From Phylloscopus collybita (Eukaryota > Chordata > Aves > Passeriformes > Phylloscopidae), in assembly GCA_027886175.1 (NCBI GenBank), contig JAJNNQ010000095.1, positions 310,001 through 374,000 of the forward strand: DNA of 64,000 bases, in the 5' to 3' direction. The notes under the pieces were generated by a model. The model did no database searches, had not been told where the DNA came from, and saw only the letters and a program-made list of their open reading frames with translations. Both the position numbers and the translations under genes were made by a program. Shown here piece after piece: positions 9,093-21,543 of this stretch (the stretch's first letter is position 1; the number at the start of each line of letters is the position of its first letter).

Positions 9093-12000
9093 TTGGGAAA
9101 CCAAAGTCTCCACCGCACGTTCCTGATGTCAGTTTTTAGGAGGCCTTTGGCACTACAAGGGCAGACAAACTTCCAACGGGTGGTAGATTGCACCTGGGAG
9201 ACATCCTCATTTGTGAGGGATTTCAGCAGGCATAACCCCAGTGCCAGGCAGACAGCATTAGACACGAACGGTGGCCCTTTTCCGTGGGAAACAAAAATCT
9301 CCACGCCACGTTGCTGATGTCACTTTGTAGGAGGCATTTTCCAATATAAGGGCAGAGAAACTTCCATCTGGTTGTCGATTGCACCTGGGAGATATCCTCA
9401 TTTCTATTGAATTTTAGTGGAATTTTAGTAGGAAGAAGCCCAGTGGCAGGCAGACAGTATTAGACACGAACGGTGGCTCATTTCTATGGGAAACCAAAGT
9501 CTCCACACCACGTACCCGCTGTCCATTTCTAGGAGACCTTTGGCACTACAAGGGCAGACAAACTTCCACCTTGTGGTAGATTGCACCTTGGAGATATCCT
9601 CATCTGTATGCAACTTCAGCAGTCATAACCACAGTGCCAGGCAGACAGCATTAGACGGGAACGGCGGTCCTTTTCCATGGGAAACCAAAGTCTCCACACC
9701 ACGTACCATATGTCAGGTTTTAGGAGGCATTTGGCAGTACAAGGGCAGACAAACTTCCGTCTGGTGGTTGATTGCATCGGGGAGATATCCTCATTTGTAT
9801 GGAATTTCAGCACGTAGAAACCCAGTGGCAGGCAGACAGCATAAGACACGAACGGTGGCCCATTTCTAAGGGAAACCAAAGTCTCCACCCCACGTTCCTG
9901 TTGTCCGTTTCTAGGAGGCCTTTGGCACTACAAGGGCAGACAAACTTCCACCTGGTGGTAGATTGCACCTGGGAGATATCCTCATTTGTATGGAACCTCT
10001 GCAGTCCTAACTACAGTGCCAGGCAGACAGCATTAGTCACGAACGGTGGTCCTTTTCCATGGGAAACCAAAGTCTCCACACAACGTTCCCGATGTCAGGT
10101 TTTAGGAGACCTTTGGCAGTACAAGGGCAGACAATCTTCCGTCTGGTGGTTGATTGCATCGGGGAGATATCCTCATTTGTATGGAATTTCAGCAGGTAGA
10201 AGCCCAGTGGCAGGCAGACAGCATTAGACATGAACGGTGGCCCTTTTCCTATGGGCAACCAAAGTCTCCATGCCACGTTCCTGAAGTCAGGTTTTAGGAG
10301 ACCTTTGGTAGTACAAGGGCAGACAAACTTCCATCTGGTGGGAAATTCTATTTGGGAGATAACCTCATTTGTAGGGAATATTAGTAGGCATATGCCCACT
10401 GGCACTCAGACAGCATTAGACACGAACAGTGGCCCTTTTCCATGGAAAAAGAAATTATCCATCCTATGTTCCTGATGTCAGTTTGAAGGAGGCCTTTGGT
10501 ACTACAAGGGCAGACAAACTTCCAACTGGCGGTAGATTGCACCTCGGAGATGTCCTCATTTGTATGGAATTTTAGTGGTATTTTAGTACTCAGCAGCCAC
10601 GACAGACAGCATTAAACATGAACGGTGGGCCTTTTCCATAGGAAACCAAAGTCTCCAGGTGAGGTTCCGAATGTCAGTTTGAAGGAGGCCTTTGTCACTG
10701 CAAGAGCAGACAAACTTCCATCTGGTGGCATATTGCGTCTGGGAGATATCCTCATTTGTATGTAATTTCAGTAGTCATAAGCCCAGTGGCAAGGGGGCAG
10801 TATTAAACACCAAGGGTGTCCTGTTTCCATGGGAAACCAAAGCGTCCTCTCCAGATTCCTGATGTCAGTTTGTAGGAGGCCATTGGCATTAAAAGGGTAG
10901 ACAAACTTTCAACTGGTAGTAGACTCCATCTGGGAGATATCCTCATTTGTATGGAATTTTACTAGGCATAAGCCCAGTGGCAGGCACATAGCATTAGACA
11001 CAAACGGTGGCCCATTTCCATGGGAAACCAAAGTCTCCACCCCACGTTCCTGATGTCAGTTTTTAGGAGGCCTTTGGCACTACAAGGGCAGGCAAACTTC
11101 CACCTGGTGGTAGATTTCACCTGGGAGATATCCTCATTTGTATGGAACTTCAGCAGTCATAACCCCAGTGCCAGGCAGACAGCATTAGACGCGAACGGTG
11201 GTCCCTTTCCATGGGAAACCAAAGTCTCCACCCTAGGTTCCTGATGTCAGTTTGTAGGAGGCCTTTGGAACCACAAGGGCAAAGAAACTTCCATCTGGTG
11301 TTAGATTCCACCTGGGAGATATTCTCATTTGTATGGAATTTTAGTGGAATTTTAGTAGGCAGAATCCCAGCGGCAGGAAGACAGCATTAGACACGAACGG
11401 TGACCCATTTCCTTGGGAAACCAAAGTCTCCACCCCACGATCCTAATGTCATTTTCTAGGAGGCCTCTGGCACTACAAGAGGAGACAAACTTCCAACTGG
11501 TGGCATATTGCATCTGGGAGATATCCTCATTTGTATGTAATTTTAGTAGCCATAAGCCCACTGGCAGTCAGACAGCATTAGACACGAACGGTGTCCCTTT
11601 TCCATGGGAAACCAAAGTCTCTGCCCCAGATTCCTGATGTCAATTTGTATGAGGCCTTTTGCTCTACAGGGGCCGACAAACTTCCATCTGGTTGTAGATT
11701 GCACCTGGGAGACATCCTCATTTGTATGGAATTTTAGTGGAATTTTAATAGGCGGAAGCCTAGTGGCAGGCACACATTAGACACTAACGGTGGCCCATTT
11801 CCATGGGAAACCAAAGTCTCCACTCCAGGTTCCTGATGTCAGTTTGTAGGAGGCCTTTGGCACTACAAGGGCAGACAAGTTTTGTCTGGTGGTTGATTGC
11901 ATCGAGGAGATATCCTCATTTGTATGGAATTTCAGCAGGCAGAAGCCCAGTGGCAGGCAGACTGCATTAGACACGAACAGTGGACCTTTTCAATGGGAAA

Positions 12001-12789
12001 CCAAAGTCTCCACCTCACGTTCCTGATGTCAGTTTGTAGGAGGCCTTTGGAACTACAAGGGCAGACAAAATTCCATCTGGTGGTAAATTGCACCTGGGAG
12101 ATATCCTCATTTGTATAGAATTATAGAGGCATTTAATTGCGCAGAATCCCAGCGACAGGTAGACAGAATTAGACATGAATAGTGGCCCTTTTCTAGGGGA
12201 AAACAAAGCCTCCAGGCCAGGTTCCTGATGTCAGTTTTTAGGAGGCCTTTGGCACTACAAGAACAGACAACCTTCCAACTAGTGGCATATTGCAGCTTGG
12301 AGATATACTCATTTGTATGGAATTTTAGTGGAATTAAAGCAGGCAGAAGCGCAGTGTCAAGAAAACAGCATTGAAAACCAACGGTGGCCCATTTCCTTGG
12401 GAAACCAAAGTCTCCACCCCACGTTCCTGATGTCCGTTTCTAGGAGGCTTTTGGCACTACAAGAGCAGACAAACTTCCAACTGGTGGCATATTGCATCGG
12501 GGAGATATCCTCATTTGTATGTAATTTTAGTGGAATTTTAGTAGGCATAAGCCCAGTGTATGGCAGACAGCATTAGACACGAACGGTGACCCATTTCTAA
12601 GGGAAACCAAAGTCTCCACCCCACGTTCCTGATGTCCGTTTCTAGGAGGGCTTTGGCACTACAAGGGCAGACAAACTTCCACCTGGTGGTAGATTTCACC
12701 TGGGAGATATCCTCATTTCTATGGAACTTTAGCAGTCATAGCCACAGTGCCAGGCAGACAGCATTAGACGCGAACGGTGGCCCATTTCT
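9093..12789 (+). repeat. HOR1 copy 2: 19 monomers, 3,697 bp
   Basis: I traced the monomer start (the TGGGAAACC point) at 9093, 9284, 9486, 9677, 9868, 10059, 10251, 10442, 10638, 10829, 11020, 11211, 11413, 11604, 11803, 11993, 12195, 12397 and 12599, with the next copy at 12790. This gives 19 monomers: mostly 191 bp with 202-bp (or shortened long) units at fixed places. Private features are a one-base deletion at about 11878 ('gacaagtttt') and 'accatatgtc' near 9705, the latter shared with copy 4. Confidence 0.93.
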
Positions 12790-15700
12790 TTAGGAAACCA
12801 AAGTCTCCACCGCACGTTCCTGATGTCAGTTTTTAGGAGGCCTTTGGCACTACAAGGGCAGACAAACTTCCAACGGGTGGTAGATTGCACCTGGGAGACA
12901 TCCTCATTTGTGAGGGATTTCAGCAGGCATAACCCCAGTGCCAGGCAGACAGCATTAGACACGAACGGTGGCCCTTTTCCGTGGGAAACAAAAATCTCCA
13001 CGCCACGTTGCTGATGTCACTTTGTAGGAGGCATTTTCCAATATAAGGGCAGAGAAACTTCCATCTGGTTGTCGATTGCACCTGGGAGATATCCTCATTT
13101 CTATTGAATTTTAGTGGAATTTTAGTAGGAAGAAGCCCAGTGGCAGGCAGACAGTATTAGACACGAACGGTGGCTCATTTCTATGGGAAACCAAAGTCTC
13201 CACACCACGTACCCGCTGTCCATTTCTAGGAGACCTTTGGCACTACAAGGGCAGACAAACTTCCACCTTGTGGTAGATTGCACCTTGGAGATATCCTCAT
13301 CTGTATGCAACTTCAGCAGTCATAACCACAGTGCCAGGCAGACAGCATTAGACGGGAACGGCGGTCCTTTTCCATGGGAAACCAAAGTCTCCACACCACG
13401 TACCGGATGTCAGGTTTTAGGAGGCATTTGGCAGTACAAGGGCAGACAAACTTCCGTCTGGTGGTTGATTGCATCGGGGAGATATCCTCATTTGTATGGA
13501 ATTTCAGCACGTAGAAACCCAGTGGCAGGCAGACAGCATAAGACACGAACGGTGGCCCATTTCTAAGGGAAACCAAAGTCTCCACCCCACGTTCCTGTTG
13601 TCCGTTTCTAGGAGGCCTTTGGCACTACAAGGGCAGACAAACTTCCACCTGGTGGTAGATTGCACCTGGGAGATATCCTCATTTGTATGGAACCTCTGCA
13701 GTCCTAACTACAGTGCCAGGCAGACAGCATTAGTCACGAACGGTGGTCCTTTTCCAAGGGAAACCAAAGTCTCCACACAACGTTCCCGATGTCACGTTTT
13801 AGGAGACCTTTGGCAGTACAAGGGCAGACAATCTTCCGTCTGGTGGTTGATTGCATCGGGGAGATATCCTCATTTGTATGGAATTTCAGCAGGTAGAAGC
13901 CCAGTGGCAGGCAGACAGCATTAGACATGAACGGTGGCCCTTTTCCTATGGGCAACCAAAGTCTCCATGCCACGTTCCTGAAGTCAGGTTTTAGGAGACC
14001 TTTGGCAGTACAAGGGCAGACAAACTTCCATCTGGTGGGAAATTCTATTTGGGAGATAACCTCATTTGTAGGGAATATTAGTAGGCATATGCCCACTGGC
14101 ACTCAGACAGCATTAGACACGAACAGTGGCCCTTTTCCATGGAAAAAGAAATTATCCATCCTATGTTCCTGATGTCAGTTTGAAGGAGGTCTTTGGTACT
14201 ACAAGGGCAGACAAACTTCCAACTGGCGGTAGATTGCACCTCGGAGATGTCCTCATTTGTATGGAATTTTAGTGGTATTTTAGTACTCAGCAGCCACGAC
14301 AGACAGCATTAATAATGAACGGTGGGCCTTTTCCATAGGAAACCAAAGTCTCCAGGTGAGGTTCCGAATGTCAGTTTGAAGGAGGCCTTTGTCACTGCAA
14401 GAGCAGACAAACTTCCATCTGGTGGCATATTGCGTCTGGGAGATATCCTCATTTGTATGTAATTTCAGTAGTCATAAGCCCAGTGGCAAGGGGGCAGTAT
14501 TAAACACCAAGGGTGTCCTGTTTCCATGGGAAACCAAAGCGTCCTCTCCAGATTCCTGATGTCAGTTTGTAGGAGGCCATTGGCATTAAAAGGGTAGACA
14601 AACTTTCAACTGGTAGTAGACTCCATCTGGGAGATATCCTCATTTGTATGGAATTTTACTAGGCATAAGCCCAGTGGCAGGCACATAGCATTAGACACAA
14701 ACGGTGGCCCATTTCCATGGGAAACCAAAGTCTCCACCCCACGTTCCTGATGTCAGTTTTTAGGAGGCCTTTGGCACTACAAGGGCAGGCAAACTTCCAC
14801 CTGGTGGTAGATTTCACCTGGGAGATATCCTCATTTGTATGGAACTTCAGCAGTCATAACCCCAGTGCCAGGCAGACAGCATTAGTCACGAACGGTGGTC
14901 CTTTTCCATGGGAAACCAAAGTCTCCACGCTAGGTTCCTGATGTCAGTTTGTAGGAGGCCTTTGGAACCACAAGGGCAAAGAAACTTCCATCTGGTGTTA
15001 GATTCCACCTGGGAGATATTCTCATTTGTATGGAATTTTAGTGGAATTTTAGTAGGCAGAATCCCAGCGGCAGGAAGACAGCATTAGACACGAACGGTGA
15101 CCCATTTCCTTGGGAAACCAAAGTCTCCACCCCACGATCCTAATGTCATTTTCTAGGAGGCCTCTGGCACTACAAGAGGAGACAAACTTCCAACTTGTGG
15201 CATATTGCATCTGGGAGATATCCTCATTTGTATGTAATTTTAGTAGCCATAAGCCCACTGGCAGTCAGACAGCATTAGACACGAACGGTGTCCCTTTTCC
15301 ATGGGAAACCAAAGTCTCTGCCCCAGATTCCTGATGTCAATTTGTATGAGGCCTCTTGCTCTACAGGGGCCAACAAACTTCCATCTGGTTGTAGATTGCA
15401 CCTGGGAGACATCCTCATTTGTATGGAATTTTAGTGGAATTTTAATAGGCGGAAGCCTAGTGGCAGGCACACATTAGACACTAACGGTGGCCCATTTCCA
15501 TGGGAAACCAAAGTCTCCACTCCAGGTTCCTGATGTCAGTTTGTAGGAGGCCTTTGGCACTACAAGGGCAGACAAAGTTTTGTCTGGTGGTTGATTGCAT
15601 CGAGGAGATATCCTCATTTGTATGGAATTTCAGCAGGCAGAAGCCCAGTGGCAGGCAGACAGCATTAGACACGAACAGTGGACCTTTTCAATGGGAAACC

Positions 15701-16487
15701 AAAGTCTCCACCTCACGTTCCTGATGTCAGTTTGTAGGAGGCCTTTGGAACTACAAGGGCAGACAAAATTCCATCTGGTGGTAAATTGCACCTGGGAGAT
15801 ATCCTCATTTGTATAGAATTATAGAGGCATTTAATTGCGCAGAATCCCAGCGACAGGTAGACAGAATTAGACATGAATAGTGGCCCTTTTCTAGGGGAAA
15901 ACAAAGCCTCCAGGCCAGGTTCCTGATGTCAGTTTTTAGGAGGCCTTTGGCACTACAAGAACAGACAACCTTCCAACTAGTGGCATATTGCAGCTTGGAG
16001 ATATACTCATTTGTATGGAATTTTAGTGGAATTAAAGCAGGCAGAAGCGCAGTGTCAAGAAAACAGCATTGAAAACCAACGGTGGCCCATTTCCTTGGGA
16101 AACCAAAGTCTCCACCCCACGTTCCTGATGTCCGTTTCTAGGAGGCTTTTGGCACTACAAGAGCAGACAAACTTCCAACTGGTGGCATATTGCATCGGGG
16201 AGATATCCTCATTTGTATGTAATTTTAGTGGAATTTTAGTAGGCATAAGCCCAGTGTATGGCAGACAGCATTAGACACGAACGGTGACCCATTTCTAAGG
16301 GAAACCAAAGTCTCCACCCCACGTTCCTGATGTCCGTTTCTAGGAGGGCTTTGGCACTACAAGGGCAGACAAACTTCCACCTGGTGGTAGATTTCACCTG
16401 GGAGATATCCTCATTTCTATGGAACTTCAGCAGTCATAGCCACAGTGCCAGGCAGACAGCATTAGACGCGAACGGTGGCCCATTTCT
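12790..16487 (+). repeat. HOR1 copy 3: 19 monomers, 3,698 bp
   Basis: Same monomer order as copies 1 and 2. It shares 'ccaaggg' (about 13755), 'agtcacg' (about 14883) and 'caacttgtgg' (about 15191) with copy 1, and 'taataatgaac' (about 14311) with copy 5. This mosaic sharing indicates exchange between copies. Confidence 0.92.
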
Positions 16488-17846
16488 TTGGGAAACCAAA
16501 GTCTCCACCGCACGTTCCTGATGTCAGTTTTTAGGAGGCCTTTGGCACTACAAGGGCAGACAAACTTCCAACGGGTGGTAGATTGCACCTGGGAGACATC
16601 CTCATTTGTGAGGGATTTCAGCAGGCATAACCCCAGTGCCAGGCAGACAGCATTAGACACGAACGGTGGCCCTTTTCCGTGGGAAACAAAAATCTCCACG
16701 CCACGTTGCTGATGTCACTTTGTAGGAGGCATTTTCCAATATAAGGGCAGAGAAACTTCCATCTGGTTGTCGATTGCACCTGGGAGATATCCTCATTTCT
16801 ATTGAATTTTAGTGGAATTTTAGTAGGAAGAAGCCCAGTGGCAGGCAGACAGTATTAGACACGAACGGTGGCTCATTTCTATGGGAAACCAAAGTCTCCA
16901 CACCACGTACCCGCTGTCCATTTCTAGGAGACCTTTGGCACTACAAGGGCAGACAAACTTCCACCTTGTGGTAGATTGCACCTTGGAGATATCCTCATTT
17001 GTATGCAACTTCAGCAGTCATAACCACAGTGCCAGACAGACAGCATTAGACGGGAACGGCGGTCCTTTTCCATGGGAAACCAAAGTCTCCACACCACGTA
17101 CCATATGTCAGGTTTTAGGAGGCATTTGGCAGTACAAGGGCAGACAAACTTCCGTCTGGTGGTTGATTGCATCGGGGAGATATCCTCATTTGTATGGAAT
17201 TTCAGCACGTAGAAACCCAGTGGCAGGCAGACAGCATAAGACACGAACGGTGGCCCATTTCTAAGGGAAACCAAAGTCTCCACCCCACGTTCCTGTTGTC
17301 CGTTTCTAGGAGGCCTTTGGCACTACAAGGGCAGACAAACTTCCACCTGGTGGTAGATTGCACCTGGGAGATATCCTCATTTGTATGGAACCTCTGCAGT
17401 CCTAACTACAGTGCCAGGCAGACAGCATTAGTCACGAACGGTGGTCCTTTTCCATGGGAAACCAAAGTCTCCACACAACGTTCCCGATGTCCGTTTCTAG
17501 GAGGCTTTTGGCACTACAAGAGCAGACAAACTTCCAACTGGTGGCATATTGCATCGGGGAGATATCCTCATTTGTATGTAATTTTAGTGGAATTTTAGTA
17601 GGCATAAGCCCAGTGTATGGCAGACAGCATTAGACACGAACGGTGACCCATTTCTAAGGGAAACCAAAGTCTCCACCCCACGTTCCTGATGTCCGTTTCT
17701 AGGAGGGCTTTGGCACTACAAGGGCAGACAAACTTCCACCTGGTGGTAGATTTCACCTGGGAGATATCCTCATTTCTATGGAACTTCAGCAGTCATAGCC
17801 ACAGTGCCAGGCAGACAGCATTAGACGCGAACGGTGGCCCATTTCT
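16488..17846 (+). repeat. HOR1 copy 4: truncated to 7 monomers, 1,359 bp
   Basis: It follows the normal order for five monomers and then, inside the 'gatgtc' motif at 17486-17491, switches from the monomer that normally continues 'aggttttaggagacc' to the one that continues 'cgtttctaggaggctttt' (as at 16131). About 2,339 bp (12 monomers) of a full copy are therefore missing, and monomer phase is kept exactly. This is the signature of unequal exchange or deletion between homologous points of two different monomers. Confidence 0.9.
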
Positions 17847-20800
17847 TTGGGAAGCCAAAGTCTCCACCGCACGTTCCTGATGTCAGTTTTTAGGAGGCCT
17901 TTGGCACTACAAGGGCAGACAAACTTCCACCTGGTGGTAGATTTCACCTGGGAGATATCCTCATTTCTATGGAACTTCAGCAGTCATAGCCACAGTGCCA
18001 GGCAGACAGCATTAGACACGAACGGTGGCCCTTTTCCGTGGGAAACCAAAATCTCCACGCCACGTTGCTGATGTCACTTTGTAGGAGGCATTTTCCAATA
18101 TAAGGGCAGAGAAACTTCCATCTGGTTGTCGATTGCACCTGGGAGATATCCTCATTTCTATTGAATTTTAGTGGAATTTTAGTAGGAAGAAGCCCAGTGG
18201 CAGGCAGACAGTATTAGACACGAACGGTGGCTCATTTCTATGGGAAACCAAAGTCTCCACACCACGTACCCGCTGTCCATTTCTAGGAGACCTTTGGCAC
18301 TACAAGGGCAGACAAACTTCCACCTTGTGGTAGATTGCACCTTGGAGATATCCTCATCTGTATGCAACTTCAGCAGTCATAACCACAGTGCCAGGCAGAC
18401 AGCATTAGACGGGAACGGCGGTCCTTTTCCATGGGAAACCAAAGTCTCCACACCACGTACCGGATGTCAGGTTTTAGGAGGCATTTGGCAGTACAAGGGC
18501 AGACAAACTTCCGTCTGGTGGTTGATTGCATCGGGGAGATATCCTCATTTGTATGGAATTTCAGCACGTAGAAACCCAGTGGCAGGCAGACAGCATAAGA
18601 CACGAACGGTGGCCCATTTCTAAGGGAAACCAAAGTCTCCACCCCACGTTCCTGTTGTCCGTTTCTAGGAGGCCTTTGGCACTACAAGGGCAGACAAACT
18701 TCCACCTGGTGGTAGATTGCACCTGGGAGATATCCTCATTTGTATGGAACCTCTGCAGTCCTAACTACAGTGCCAGGCAGACAGCATTAGTCACGAACGG
18801 TGGTCCTTTTCCAAGGGAAACCAAAGTCTCCACACAACGTTCCCGATGTCAGGTTTTAGGAGACCTTTGGCAGTACAAGGGCAGACAATCTTCCGTCTGG
18901 TGGTTGATTGCATCGGGGAGATATCCTCATTTGTATGGAATTTCAGCAGGTAGAAGCCCAGTGGCAGGCAGACAGCATTAGACATGAAGGGTGGCCCTTT
19001 TCTTATGGGCAACCAAAGTCTCCATGCCACGTTCCTGAAGTCAGGTTTTAGGAGACCTTTGGCAGTACAAGGGCAGACAAACTTCCATCTGGTGGGAAAT
19101 TCTATTTGGGAGATAACCTCATTTGTAGGGAATATTAGTAGGCATATGCCCACTGGCACTCAGACAGCATTAGACACGAACAGTGGCCCTTTTCCATGGA
19201 AAAAGAAATTATCCATCCTATGTTCCTGATGTCAGTTTGAAGGAGGCCTTTGGTACTACAAGGGCAGACAAACTTCCAACTGGCGGTAGATTGCACCTCG
19301 GAGATGTCCTCATTTGTATGGAATTTTAGTGGTATTTTAGTACTCAGCAGCCACGACAGACAGCATTAATAATGAACGGTGGGCCTTTTCCATAGGAAAC
19401 CAAAGTCTCCAGGTGAGGTTCCGAATGTCAGTTTGAAGGAGGCCTTTGTCACTGCAAGAGCAGACAAACTTCCATCTGGTGGCATATTGCGTCTGGGAGA
19501 TATCCTCATTTGTATGTAATTTCAGTAGTCATAAGCCCAGTGGCAAGGGGGCAGTATTAAACACCAAGGGTGTCCTGTTTCCATGGGAAACCAAAGCGTC
19601 CTCTCCAGATTCCTGATGTCAGTTTGTAGGAGGCCATTGGCATTAAAAGGGTAGACAAACTTTCAACTGGTAGTAGACTCCATCTGGGAGATATCCTCAT
19701 TTGTATGGAATTTTACTAGGCATAAGCCCAGTGGCAGGCACATAGCATTAGACACAAACGGTGGCCCATTTCCATGGGAAACCAAAGTCTCCACCCCACG
19801 TTCCTGATGTCAGTTTTTAGGAGGCCTTTGGCACTACAAGGGCAGGCAAACTTCCACCTGGTGGTAGATTTCACCTGGGAGATATCCTCATTTGTATGGA
19901 ACTTCAGCAGTCATAACCCCAGTGCCAGGCAGACAGCATTAGACGCGAACGGTGGTCCCTTTCCATGGGAAACCAAAGTCTCCACCCTAGGTTCCTGATG
20001 TCAGTTTGTAGGAGGCCTTTGGAACCACAAGGGCAAAGAAACTTCCATCTGGTGTTAGATTCCACCTGGGAGATATTCTCATTTGTATGGAATTTTAGTG
20101 GAATTTTAGTAGGCAGAATCCCAGCGGCAGGAAGACAGCATTAGACACGAACGGTGACCCATTTCCTTGGGAAACCAAAGTCTCCACCCCACGATCCTAA
20201 TGTCATTTTCTAGGAGGCCTCTGGCACTACAAGAGGAGACAAACTTCCAACTGGTGGCATATTGCATCTGGGAGATATCCTCATTTGTATGTAATTTTAG
20301 TAGCCATAAGCCCACTGGCAGTCAGACAGCATTAGACACGAACGGTGTCCCTTTTCCATGGGAAACCAAAGTCTCTGCCCCAGATTCCTGATGTCAATTT
20401 GTATGAGGCCTTTTGCTCTACAGGGGCCGACAAACTTCCATCTGGTTGTAGATTGCACCTGGGAGACATCCTCATTTGTATGGAATTTTAGTGGAATTTT
20501 AATAGGCGGAAGCCTAGTGGCAGGCACACATTAGACACTAACGGTGGCCCATTTCCATGGGAAACCAAAGTCTCCACTCCAGGTTCCTGATGTCAGTTTG
20601 TAGGAGGCCTTTGGCACTACAAGGGCAGACAAAGTTTTGTCTGGTGGTTGATTGCATCGAGGAGATATCCTCATTTGTATGGAATTTCAGCAGGCAGAAG
20701 CCCATTGGCAGGCAGACAGCATTAGACACGAACAGTGGACTTTTTCAATGGGAAACCAAAGTCTCCACCTCACGTTCCTGATGTCAGTTTGTAGGAGGCC

Positions 20801-21543
20801 TTTGGAACTACAAGGGCAGACAAAATTCCATCTGGTGGTAAATTGCACCTGGGAGATATCCTCATTTGTATAGAATTATAGAGGAATTAATTGCGCAGAA
20901 TCCCAGCGACAGGTAGACAGAATTAGACATGAATAGTGGCCCTTTTCTAGGGGAAAACAAAGCCTCCAGGCCAGGTTCCTGATGTCAGTTTTTAGGAGGC
21001 CTTTGGCACTACAAGAACAGACAACCTTCCAACTAGTGGCATATTGCAGCTTGGAGATATACTCATTTGTATGGAATTTTAGTGGAATTAAAGCAGGCAG
21101 AAGCGCAGTGTCAAGAAAACAGCATTGAAAACCAACGGTGGCCCATTTCCTTGGGAAACCAAAGTCTCCACCCCACGTTCCTGATGTCCGTTTCTAGGAG
21201 GCTTTTGGCACTACAAGAGCAGACAAACTTCCAACTGGTGGCATATTGCATCGGGGAGATATCCTCATTTGTATGTAATTTTAGTGGAATTTTAGTAGGC
21301 ATAAGCCCAGTGTATGGCAGACAGCATTAGACACGAACGGTGACCCATTTCTAAGGGAAACCAAAGTCTCCACCCCACGTTCCTGATGTCCGTTTCTAGG
21401 AGGGCTTTGGCACTACAAGGGCAGACAAACTTCCACCTGGTGGTAGATTTCACCTGGGAGATATCCTCATTTCTATGGAACTTCAGCAGTCATAGCCACA
21501 GTGCCAGGCAGACAGCATTAGACGCGAACGGTGGCCCATTTCT
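17847..21543 (+). repeat. HOR1 copy 5: 19 monomers, 3,697 bp, with a converted patch
   Basis: It is full length. The first monomer carries a tract of at least 17930-17993 that does not match the same monomer of other copies but matches the preceding monomer (17739-17802) exactly, consistent with a short gene-conversion event. The early part resembles copy 3 ('ccaaggg' near 18812) while the later part resembles copy 2 ('gacgcgaacgg' near 19942, 'ccttttgctc' near 20408), so the copy is itself a mosaic. It has a private deletion near 20882 ('gaggaattaatt'). Confidence 0.92.
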
